Assembly (NCBI GenBank): GCA_002049455.2
Contig: KV919032.1
Span: 1-64,000 of the forward strand
DNA: 64,000 nt
From: Porphyra umbilicalis
Lineage: Eukaryota > Rhodophyta > Bangiophyceae > Bangiales > Bangiaceae
Reading direction: 5' to 3'
Under the pieces are notes generated by a model. It was not told the origin of the DNA. It did not search any database and saw only the letters and a program-made list of their open reading frames with translations. A program made the position numbers and the translations under genes. Each line of letters begins with the position of its first letter. Positions within the stretch are counted from its first letter, which is position 1. Below, in pieces: positions 54,187 through 63,434 of the stretch.

Positions 54187-54473
54187 CTCAACTAAACCTG
54201 CGCACCATGGGCACAGCTACGCGCCGCAGGGCTGTGCAGACGCAGCGGAAAGGACTGAGTCGGGTGACGAAAAACATTGAAAAGCCCGTCAGAGGACCAG
54301 GCCCACTCGACGGTCAGAGACAGACGCTGTCCCCACGGTGTTGCTTCCCCCACGCGACACAACCCGCCGAGGCGCTGGTGAGGCGCGACTCCCCCACCGA
54401 AAAAGACACCTCGGCAAGTGATCGTGTGGTCCACACCGGCGTGCTTGCAAGGTCGCGGCCAACACGGTCGCAC
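54187..54473. other. Unique spacer downstream of the small basic-protein gene
   Basis: No supported gene; 3' flank of the minus-strand gene above. Confidence 0.5.
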
Positions 54474-54944
54474 CTATCGAGTCCCCGGAGACGCATGCGG
54501 CGATGGACGATTCCGACCGACCGTCTTGAAGGAGGCGGTCTTGGTCGCCTCCTCGGCGTCGGCAACGGGTGCGCGGCGATTGCGCTTGGTCGCAGAGCCC
54601 GCAGCACCGACTGATGCCGCGGGCGGCGCGCCAGCCGCAAAGGCAGCACGTGTGCGCTTGTTGCCGGCGCCGGCAACGGATGCGCGGCGGTGGCGCTTGG
54701 TCGCAGAGTCGGCAGCACCGTCTGATGCGCCAGCACCGTCTGGTGCACGTGGGCGCTTGCGGCCGACACCAGTCGCGGATGCGTCGGATCGCAGTGCGTG
54801 TGCAGGGGCACCGGCAGACGCCGAGCGTTCCGCACCGTCAACCACACCCGGGTCGTCGTCCAGGGTGCCACCGAGTTCACGCGGGGTCACGGCCAGGAGG
54901 GAGAGCATCACCAGCGCTTGCGCCTCCACCGCCTCGCGGGTCAT
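54474..54944 (-). CDS. Small basic, Ala-rich nuclear-type protein
   Basis: ATG 54944 (MTREAVEAQALVMLSLLAVT) lies about 160 bp after a TATA box. 156 residues. After a short helix the protein has three or four repeats built on SATKRHRRASVAGAGNKRTR / GSATKRNRRAPVADAEE / VGRKRPRAPDG, i.e. clustered nuclear-localisation-type basic motifs in an Ala/Gly/Asp background. It could condense or bind nucleic acid. No family match. Head-to-tail with the protease gene upstream. Confidence 0.55.
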   Translation of the reverse strand: MTREAVEAQALVMLSLLAVTPRELGGTLDDDPGVVDGAERSASAGAPAHALRSDASATGVGRKRPRAPDGAGASDGAADSATKRHRRASVAGAGNKRTRAAFAAGAPPAASVGAAGSATKRNRRAPVADAEEATKTASFKTVGRNRPSPHASPGTR

Positions 54945-55100
54945 TGGTGGGGTGGGAACGACGCACGCGCGCGTCGCCCCGGGGTGTTGTTGGTGGGTGC
55001 ACGCGGTCCCGCAGGCCGGTCGGGCCACCGACGAGCGCTGAGCAGACGAAACGCGCACACGTCGCCGGCGGGGGTGGTCTGCAGACTGGGCAGCGGACCC

Positions 55101-55110
55101 TCTTATAAAC
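55101..55110 (-). promoter_or_regulatory. TATA box of the small basic protein gene
   Basis: GTTTATAAGA on the minus strand, preceded by GGCGGT as in the protease promoter. Confidence 0.6.
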
Positions 55111-55312
55111 ACCGCCAGGAGGCGTCGAGACAAGAAAAAAAAGGGGGCCGCCGCGCACGGCCGCCGTCCGGTCGTGCGCGGCGGTGATCAAATCTACAAA
55201 ACCCGTCGCAATTGGCCAACAAACACGCGCGCCACGTGCCACCACACGCCCTGTCTGTCGGTTGCACTCGGGGCCCCCTGCCTGGACGGCACGCACGCGC
55301 GTCACGCACGGG

Positions 55313-56230
55313 TCACCCAACTTGGGGCTTGGCCATAGACTCATCCCAGTCGAGAATGCCATTGCGCCACGAGCGGAGGAACTGTTGCCACGAGTCACCG
55401 GAAGTGGGACCGACCCAATACTGCTCCTCTTGGTCCGGGCCCCAACGTTCGAGCCACAACCGAGACCGGCCGACGTCCGACTCTCGGAGGTACGCGTCCG
55501 CAGCGGCCAGTAGAAAGGCACCGCACAAGTTGCCGTGGGTTTGCGGCCCGACGGTGATGCGGTGCACGGGCGTGGCACTGACAAGCGTCTCGACCAGGTG
55601 CTGTCGATCGCCAGCGGCGACCGCCTTGTGCACGCGAAACATGTCGAGAATCCAGGAGCGCACAACGGCAACGACGTAGCGCTCGTGGTCCCACAGCGAG
55701 CGAAACGAGTTGAAGACGAGGAAGTGACACGGTGCGTCGGGAACGGGCGGGGACGTCGGTGGCGGCGCCCACGCTGCCTCGCGGCCACTGTCGTGGGTGC
55801 TCTCCGCCACCGCCGTGTGAAGCACAGGGAGCAGCGCAGGTGGGTTGACGACGACCAAAAGGAACCAGTGATCCTCCATGACGACTGGCAGTAGAATGTG
55901 TGATTGGTCGAAAATGTCGCGGCGCAGGAACTGGTGGAAGTTGGTGCAAAACGGGTGCCACGGATCTGCGGCCCACTGGCCCACGGATGGGGCACGCGAG
56001 CCCGTCTGTCGCTCGCCGCTCTCTCCGCCGAGCATGCGCCCGACGACGGCGCTGTCCACAATCCACGTCGCGGACGAGGTGGCCTTGTCGGCGGAGAGGG
56101 TCAGGAGCGCGGTGAGTAGTGCATTGACAATGTCGTCGGTAAAGTCGCGGCCGAGGAGGACACCGTTGATGATAGAGCGCGGCACGGAGTGACGTGGCCA
56201 AAGAACGATCTTATCAGGAGCGCGCGGCAT
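55313..56230 (-). CDS. Ulp1/C48-like cysteine protease
   Basis: ATG 56230 (MPRAPDKIVLWPRHSVPRS) lies about 170 bp after a TATA box. 305 residues. WIVDSAVVGRML resembles the start of the C48 core. The catalytic series follows in order: EDHWFLLVVVN (His), VFNSFRSLW (Asn/Asp position), GPQTHGNLCGAFLLAAADAY (oxyanion Gln and catalytic Cys). This is the layout of SUMO proteases and adenain-like proteases. The third acid appears as Asn rather than Asp, which some family members tolerate. Such proteases are carried by several DNA transposon groups and by virus-like elements, so it does not by itself decide what the block is. Intronless. Confidence 0.75.
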   Translation of the reverse strand: MPRAPDKIVLWPRHSVPRSIINGVLLGRDFTDDIVNALLTALLTLSADKATSSATWIVDSAVVGRMLGGESGERQTGSRAPSVGQWAADPWHPFCTNFHQFLRRDIFDQSHILLPVVMEDHWFLLVVVNPPALLPVLHTAVAESTHDSGREAAWAPPPTSPPVPDAPCHFLVFNSFRSLWDHERYVVAVVRSWILDMFRVHKAVAAGDRQHLVETLVSATPVHRITVGPQTHGNLCGAFLLAAADAYLRESDVGRSRLWLERWGPDQEEQYWVGPTSGDSWQQFLRSWRNGILDWDESMAKPQVG

Positions 56231-56395
56231 GGCGGCAACCAACGGCAACGACGGGCCGGCACGTGCACTCGACGCTCGGGCACCAACGTGCTGCGGCGGG
56301 CGTCTCCTCTGCACCACGCGTCGCGGGAGTGCACCGCCCGCGGGCTGCCGGCGACAACGGAACGTGCACGGCCACCACCGCCGTGCTTTGTCGAG

Positions 56396-56410
56396 CCTTT
56401 CTTATAGGCA
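56396..56410 (-). promoter_or_regulatory. TATA box of the protease gene
   Basis: TGCCTATAAGAAAGG on the minus strand, preceded by GGCGG. Confidence 0.65.
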
Positions 56411-56667
56411 CCGCCGGCGACCGACCGCGCCACGTGCCGGATTCACAGGCAGGACGGAAGGGACGGGGGCTGCAATTGTGAAAAGCATATTGGCAGGGCC
56501 AACGGTGGCCGGTGTTCTACCCACCCTAAAATCGACAGTCTTTTGGCACCACACGCAAAGCGCAAACAGGTGAGCACCACTGACATTCGCGCAGCAACGG
56601 TGGGGTGGGGTCACAAAAAAACAGCAGCCCACGAACACACAGGCGCACACTGCCGATATTGTATGCG

Positions 56668-59600
56668 TCAGGCCGTCGACGTGGAGGTGAAACTGCCCTC
56701 TGAGCTCGACCCAGATGAGAAGCCCCCTGAGTCGGATGATGAGGAGGTGCTGGAGGAGGATCCCGAGGGGGAGCCACCGGCCTCGCACTCCACATCCTTG
56801 GCGCTCGCCGCACGTTGCCCGTCCGAGTCGGACGACGGCTGCGCTTCGGATGGGAGTAGCCGGACCATCCTCGACAATGTCGCGTCGCGGGGCGGTGCGG
56901 TCATCCCAGCCAACGCCGTGTGGGCACGCAGCGTCGGCCTCGCCGGCTTGGGGGAGGGCACGACGCGGGCGGTGGTCGCTTCCAACTCCCCAGGGTCAAA
57001 CGCCCGCAGGCTGACGTGCGCCTGGGCCGCCGCTGTCAGCGCCTCCATGGCAATCGTCATGCCCGGGGCACGCTCCGAGCCGCTGCCCCCGTCCACAGCC
57101 CGATGGCCACGAACGCCTCCCTGTGCCAGGTGCAGCTCGTACACAGCGCAGGCTCCGCCTCGCAGCGGAGGCGCGTCTGGTAGGTTGGGATGCGTGCGCC
57201 GCAAGACCATGGTGACCACGTCGTCGGCTTCGACCCCCGAGTACATGACCGCGACGCGCGCCACGACCTCCCGACTGGCGTACGCGTAGTGGAGGTCCTG
57301 GCGGATGAACGTGACGGAGAAGGGGGGCAGGACCGCAAGTGTAGACGACGCCCCCCACTCAATGACATGCGCGTTGGTCGCCGTGACGAGCCCACAAAGT
57401 TGCCGTCTGCTCGTACGGTCGAAAACTCTGGCGCCACGATTGGGTCCGGCTCCCCATAGTAGAAGAACGGACTGCAAACCGCGTCAGAGGCCGTCACTCG
57501 CACGTGACCACCCCCGGCCTCGACGCGGCGTTCTTCGACCACGGGTCGGGCGTCCTCCTGCTCGTGTGCGGCACGGAACGCCGCCGTCAAGTGGTGAAAG
57601 ATGCACGCAATCAGGAGGTCCACCTTGGCGGCGGCAGGCCGGTCCTTGTCTGCCACACGGCGGCTGTAGTGTATGGTGACAAAGGCGTCCGACGCCGATC
57701 GAGAAGCGGCGGTCAACACCTTGACGTCCCCCTCCGACTTGGTCGTCGCGCCAGCCAGCAACGTCCACAGAGCAGCCGCGACGTCGTGACCGACGGCCCC
57801 CATGGTCGTCATGTCTGCGAGGTGGTCCAGCGTGACCCACCCTCGACTGAACAGCAGGGTCGCCCTCGCACTGAAAAAAGCGGCCGCCGCGACCCCGCCC
57901 TCAACGCGTTCGTGTGTGAGCTCCGCCGGGCGCTCGCCAACGGCAGTCAGCGGTCGCATCCGCTGCAGCAGGCCCCACGTCCGGACGCGCCCGTCGACGG
58001 CCAGCCAAAACGGGCGACGGACCGCCAGCCTCGCACGGTGGTTCGTCGGCACGAGCACACTGAAAGCGGGAGTTGTCAGCACACCCATGAGCGACGGACC
58101 ATCGCGCTCGGCAGCGGACGCAACCGCGCTGGCACCACACGCCCACTCGCGGCGAAACCAGTTGGCGTCCTCTGCGCTCGCCGTGGGGTGCGCGTACACG
58201 TGCACAGGGACACCGCTCGCACCTCGAGGGCGACGGTGCCGCACACCCCCCGTGCGTGTCGTCGGGAGAGTGGCATCCGTCGCTCGGCTGCCACGGGTCG
58301 AGCGGGTCACACGCGCCGCTTGTTCGTTTCGAAGAGGGGAACGCGCCCGACCGGGTGTGACTTCGACAACCTCGGGAGACCGCCCGCGCCGCGTCGCACC
58401 TTTGTCAGACACTGGTGGACGCCTCTTTCGCTGAGCAGCACCAGGCGTGGTGCGAGCAGAGGCACGTCGAGAACCGCGTGACAGCGGCGACGCGCCATCC
58501 GGCGACACAGTCGCGCGCCCCGCGGCCGACGTGGCAAGCGCCGTCGCGGGTGTCGTGGGAGGCTCGCCACCATTCGCACCGTCACCTGCCCGGGCACGTC
58601 CGCCTCGGTCGTCCACGTGAGAGTTCCCGGTGGGGTCCAGGCCGTGTGCGTCCATCCGGCCAGCGGGCCCGTCCCCATCACCGTCGCCAGAGGCGCCACC
58701 GTCAGACACGAGGGGGGTAGCGGGCGGGCCGCCGCCACCAGAGCCCCCACCGTCCCCACCACCGTCGCCAGAGGCCGCACCATCAGCCGCACGGGGTCCG
58801 GTGCCGGCGGGCCCGTCCCCATCACCGTCGCCAGAGGTGGCACCGTCAGACACGAGGGGGGTACCGTGCGGGCCGTCGCCACCAGAGCCCCCACCGTCCC
58901 CACCACCGTCGCCAGAGGCCGCACCGTCAGCCGCACGGGGTCCGGTGCCGGCGGGCCCGTCCCCATCACCGTCGCCAGAGGTGGCACCGTCAGACAGGTG
59001 GGGGGTACCGGGCGGGCCGTCGCCACCAGCGGCATCCGCCAAACCCCACTGGCCGGCACCCTCGAGAGCACGACACGCAAGCTCGTCCCCGGTTGGTACA
59101 CGAACCACAGGTAGTGGCCCTGACGACGTCTTTTGAAAAAGGTCCATAAAGCTCGGCGAGTCCTCGCCGTCAAGGTGCGCAAGAGCCTCGTCAACGTCCG
59201 GGCCGAGTGCGGGCGCATTGGCATCCTCTTCGTCGGCCGCGTCTGCGTCGGAGGCGTATGGCAGACCAGGGACGACCCACGGCACAATGGGCGGGTGCTC
59301 GGAATCCTGCCGGAGCGCGTCCACAAGGTCGGCGCGCAAGGCATTCCCTTGGGCCTGAAACAGCCCGTCACTGTCCTCCTCAACAGATGACGGCGGGGGA
59401 GCGAGGTGGCGAAACGTGGACACCAAACGGTCCTCAACCGACGGGTACAGCACATCGGCAGCAGGCCCCGGATGCAGCGCCAACACCTCCTCCAGCGATC
59501 TCCCGGCGATCACCGCAGCTGCCGTCATGCCTCGCACAAAGGGAACAAAGGAGTCGCCAATACGCTTGGCTAGGGCGACCGTCAGGGTGGGGTGATCGAC

Positions 59601-59678
59601 CCCCTCCCAGGGTCGAGGCGTGTCGCCATCAATACCCATGTGCACGTCGTACCACGCCTCAAACACGCGCAGCAGCAC
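56668..59678 (-). CDS. Large unknown protein with Asp/Gly-rich repeats
   Basis: Minus-strand coding of about 1,000 residues; the coding signal does not keep one frame throughout. The first part has VFEAWYDVHMGIDGDTPRPW and VALAKRIGDSFVPFVRGM. Residues about 220-340 contain three 48-residue repeats rich in Gly and Asp (144-bp units at about 58660-59090). Then a basic Arg-rich stretch, then a globular region (VPVHVYAHPTASAEDANWF, FWLAVDGRVRTWGLLQRM, AAKVDLLIACIFHHL). The end is a long Ser-rich acidic tail (GSSSSTSSSSDSGG). It overlaps the ParB-like gene upstream by 97 bp and has no TATA of its own, so the two may be one transcription unit or one protein. No family recognised. Confidence 0.5.
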
Positions 59679-60469
59679 GCAGCGAGCTTGGTCCCGCTCG
59701 TCGGCCGACGAGTCGGGGCGAGAGGCTTGCGCAGGCTTGGGGCGCCCAACACCGTCAGACTGTAGCGGTAGTGAGGGTAGGTGGGTGGCTCAAAGCGGCC
59801 CTCCTCCAGAGTCTTTCCCAGAAACTGTAGCGCCCTGGGGCTCTCCAGAAAGGTAAAGACAGCCTTGACCAGCGTCTCAACAGCCTTACGTCGAGCAGCA
59901 AATGTCCTCGGCACCTCCCTGAAAGAGACGTACAGCTGCTTGGTGGTGTACCCAGCGGCATACTCGGCTGCACTGCTAATGCTGAGCGCAATGGCAGTCT
60001 CCGCCGACCAGGCTCGGAAGAACATGAGGTTGGTGGTGATGCTGTCGTACGCCGTCGTGCGTGCGATGTTGTGGCCTTGATCGTTGTACTCCATCGCCAG
60101 AAGGGCGCGCATGGAGTCACAGAGCGAAACGCTCTGCTCATCTTGGTCGACAATGACGAGGGCGCGAATGATGTCCTCTGCACCCAAGATACCCTCCCGC
60201 AGCGCTTGAAGGATCGCGCTCACACGATGACCGCCGTCGCATGGAATGAAGAAGGACGGGTCCTCACGGTCGAGGCACAAGATCGGTGCATGCGCCTGTG
60301 GCAATGTGCGATATCGTCGAATGGTTGCCAGGATGTCACGAACCAATGAGCTGGACTGACGGCGGGGCATCAGATCCGGAATGCGCAGGCTTCCGACCTT
60401 CACATCGCGCAAGACAGTGGGGGGCAGGGGCACCGACCCGTGGGCCGCGCCAGCCAGAGACGCCGCCAT
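59582..60469 (-). CDS. ParB/Srx-like domain protein
   Basis: ATG 60469 (GTCATGGCGGCG), about 135 bp after a TATA box. The core LCLDREDPSFFIPCDGGHRVSAILQAL has the strand-helix and the DGGHR box of ParB/sulfiredoxin-like domains (compare DGxHRL/GxxR motifs), preceded by a helix with SSLVRDILATIRRYR. A helical part follows (IARTTAYDSITTNLMFFRAW, AIALSISSAAEYAAGYTTKQ). ParB-like domains act as CTPases/DNA-binding partition proteins or as nucleases/kinase-like enzymes in mobile elements; which applies here cannot be told. The tail after about 59770 may belong to the overlapping downstream frame. Confidence 0.6.
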   Translation of the reverse strand: MAASLAGAAHGSVPLPPTVLRDVKVGSLRIPDLMPRRQSSSLVRDILATIRRYRTLPQAHAPILCLDREDPSFFIPCDGGHRVSAILQALREGILGAEDIIRALVIVDQDEQSVSLCDSMRALLAMEYNDQGHNIARTTAYDSITTNLMFFRAWSAETAIALSISSAAEYAAGYTTKQLYVSFREVPRTFAARRKAVETLVKAVFTFLESPRALQFLGKTLEEGRFEPPTYPHYRYSLTVLGAPSLRKPLAPTRRPTSGTKLAACCCACLRRGTTCTWVLMATRLDPGRGSITPP

Positions 60470-60554
60470 GACACTCTCAGCGTCGCACGGTTGAGGGGGT
60501 GGGGGGGTTGAGAAGCACGACGCCGTCTCGGGGTGTGACAGGTGCGGCACCACG

Positions 60555-60860
60555 GGGTCCGGTCCGTAACCCGACTGCGCGGGCACGCACAGGGTCCAGG
60601 TTTTATATAGGCCGGTGGCACACCAGTGGTCGGTCGGCACACCACGCTCAAGCAGTGTCCGCAACCCCCCCACGTCCCGACCCTCCCCCACGCGGCCACC
60701 GCGGCTGCGGCCTGGGGACACCCCTGCGCGTCACCAGCGGGTCCGGTCCGTAACCCGACTGCGCGGGCACGCACAGGGTCCAGGTCTTATATAGGCCTGT
60801 GGCACACCAGTGGTCGGTCGGCACACCACGCTCAAGCAGTGTCCGCAACACCCCCACGAC
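60555..60860 (-). promoter_or_regulatory. Tandemly duplicated TATA promoter (184-bp unit)
   Basis: CCTATATAAAACCTGG (minus, 60601-60612 area) and CCTATATAAGACCTGG (60785-60796) lie in two near-identical copies of a unit offset by exactly 184 bp; the proximal one serves the ParB-like gene. Confidence 0.8.
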
Positions 60861-60904
60861 GTGACTTTCCCCCAGGGGGCGGCCTCGGAGCACCCCCGCG
60901 CGTC

Positions 60905-61677
60905 GGTGGTGACCCCAGCCCCCTCAAGGACGCCGGTGGGGCCCCCTCAGAGCACCCCCCCCCAGATGGGTCGAAGTACCACAATCCTATGGAGAACCTG
61001 CCAGAGTTGACTCTAGCCATACCGTTGGTTTTATGGTAGCCTGGTGGGCTACCAACATGATAACCTGCAGAATCAATCACCCCGACGTGGCTACCGGGGG
61101 GCGGCCTCCCCAGCCCCCTCAAGGACGCCGGTGGGGCCCCCTCAGAGCACCCCCCCCGAGATGGGTCGCAGTACCACAATCATATGGAAAACCTGCCAGA
61201 GTTGACTCTAGCAATACCGTTGGTTTTATGGTAGCCTGGTGGGCTACCAAAATGATAACTTGCAGAATCAACCACCCCGACGTGGCTACCGGGGGGCGGC
61301 CTCCCCAGCCCCCCCAGGAGGCCGGTGGGGCCCCCTCAGAGCACCCCCCCCCAGATGGGTCGAAGTACCACAATCCTATGGAGAACCTGCCAGAGTTGAC
61401 TCTAGCCATACCGTTGGTTTTATGGTAGCCTGGTGGGCTACCAACATGATAACCTGCAGAATCAACCACCCCGACGTGGCTACCGGGGGGCGGCCTCCCC
61501 AGCCCCCTCAAGGACGCCGGTGGTGCCCCCTCAGAGCACCCCCCCCCAGATGGGTCGCAGTACCACAATCCTATGGAAAACCTGCCAGAGTTGACTCTAC
61601 CAATACCGTTGGTTTTATGGTAGCCTGGTGGGCTACCATCATGAGAACTTGCAGAATCAACCACCCCGACGTGGCTA
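60905..61677. repeat. Tandem array, four units of about 195 bp
   Basis: GGTAGCC-TGGT-GGGCTACC begins at 61035, 61230, 61424 and 61619. Units contain AATCCTATGG(A/G)(A/G)AACC and CCAGAGTTGACTCTA, homologous to the 53-kb array, plus an added inverted repeat GGTAGCC/GGGCTACC. Confidence 0.9.
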
Positions 61678-62053
61678 AAGGGCGTGCGTCCTGGGGGGAC
61701 CCCTGTGTGTCGGCGTGTCTTGGAATGCCCTGCATGTGTGTCTTGGGCGTGCCCTGGGCACGCCCAAAGCACCCTCCAAGAGATAGGCTGCCACTATGAA
61801 ACCATATTGCCTTCCTCGGCTGCTCAAGGAGTGATGTAGTCTCAGCGCAGTCCACTTACCAATGCACGAACTGGGCGACGCTGTGAGATGAATCCTTGCA
61901 GGGGGTGCCCCACACACCCAGTAAAATTGCGTTCCCAGGCCATATGAGAGAGAGCCTTATTTGAGCTTCATCAGAGCCTGATTTTGGCGTGGGCAGAATG
62001 GACACCAGGCAGTGACCACCTGGCAAGAAGAATGCGTCCTTGATAAGACTAAA
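61678..62053. other. Spacer with a 25-bp palindrome
   Basis: Contains TTGGGCGTGCCC and its complement around a single T at 61743-61767. No gene. Confidence 0.6.
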
Positions 62054-62383
62054 TGTGGCGGCTGATTTTACAGTCCGCGATTTATGAAGCTGTCAACATT
62101 TCTGACCTATTCAGACCTCAAGAATCGCCTCGTCACGAACTGTCGAACGCCGCCTTCGCCATCCTCACGGAATCAAATCCCAGAGCAGGGATGTAATTTT
62201 CTTGATCCATGACGTTCTGCTGACACCAGCCCAGAACCAGGAAAGGACTGGCCAGATCACCGATGAAGAGGGAATCGCGACTCGGGATTGACCCGTGTGA
62301 GTTGAGATCGAACAATCCATAACTCGCCGTATCTGCCTCGATGAACCTCACCTAGATCGCGGATTCTAAAATCAGCCGCCACA
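62054..62383. mobile_element. MITE-like element, 330 bp
   Basis: Terminal inverted repeats TGTGGCGGCTGATTTTA...TCCGCGAT at 62054 and their complement ending at 62383 (about 28 bp, three mismatches). AT-richer than the surroundings; no ORF with motifs. The target duplication is unclear because both flanks are A/T-rich (AAA / AAT). Confidence 0.75.
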
Positions 62384-62589
62384 AATAGAACTGTCCGTCA
62401 CTTGTGCCATGCTCCGCTTTCAGGCTTTCCACAGAGGGTCTTGAGACATGAGAACATGGGGGTTGTTGTGAGGGGTTTGTCATATGACAGCAAAGACACT
62501 GAACAACAACTGCCCATCAGTTCAACAGGTAGGGGCCGAGGAAGCCCCCCACTGTGTCGACAATGTGTGGCATTATGGTCCAAAATATA

Positions 62590-63410
62590 TCTTTGTGGCC
62601 CCCCGGGCCACCCCAAAACCGTCCATATTGCCAGAGTCAACTCTTGTAGGTTTTCCATTGGATTGTGGTGCACAGGCACCTCCAGGGGGGGTCGTCCAGA
62701 CGGCGCCTGGCGCTCCCGGGAGGGGCGGTCAGCCGCCCACACCATCTTCCTGGGTGCCGGGGGGGCCCCCCGCGTGTGTGCGTGGTGTGGGACGCGTTTC
62801 AAAATATTTCTTTGTGGCCCCCCGGGCCACCCCAAAACCGTCCATATTGCCAGAGTCAACTCTTGTAGGTTTTCCATTGGATTGTGGTGCACAAGCACCT
62901 TCAGGGGGGGGTCGTCCAGACGGCGCCTGGCGCTCCCGGGAGGGGCGGTCAGCCGCCCACACCATCTTCCTGGGTGCCGGGGGGCCCCCCCGCGTGTGTG
63001 CGTGGTGTGGGACGCGTTTCAAAATATTTCTTTGTGGCCCCCCGGGCCACCCCAAAACCGTCCATATTGCCAGAGTCAACTCTTGTAGGTTTTCCATTGG
63101 ATTGTGGTGCACAAGCACCTTCAGGGGGGGGTCGTCCAGACGGCGCCTGGCGCTCCCGGGAGGGGCGGTCAGCCGCCCACACCACCTACGTGGGTGCCGG
63201 GGGGGCCCCCCCGCGTGTGTGCGTGGTGTGGGACGCGTTTCAAAATATTTCTTTGTGGCCCCCCGGGCCACCCCAAAACCGTCCATATTGCCAGAGTCAA
63301 CTCTTGTGGGTTTTCCATTGGATTGTGGTGCACAAGCACCTTCAGGGGGGGGTCGTCCAGACGGCGCCTGGCGCTCCCGGGAGGGGCGGTCAGCCGCCCA
63401 CACCCACATA
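62590..63410. repeat. Tandem array, four units of about 220 bp, inverted family member
   Basis: GGTTTTCCATTGG at 62649, 62868, 63088 and 63309. Each unit carries ATTGCCAGAGTCAACTCTTG and GGATTGTGGTGCAC, the reverse complement of the core in the 53-kb and 61-kb arrays, placed upstream of the plus-strand methyltransferase-like gene. Confidence 0.9.
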
Positions 63411-63434
63411 CGGCAGGGGGGCCACGCCATCATC

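Noticed and set aside
52877-54191. Repeated short ORFs and a CRISPR-like look
   Set aside because: Units are 193-266 bp and fully homologous along their length; there are no short repeats with variable spacers. The ORFs are by-products of the array.
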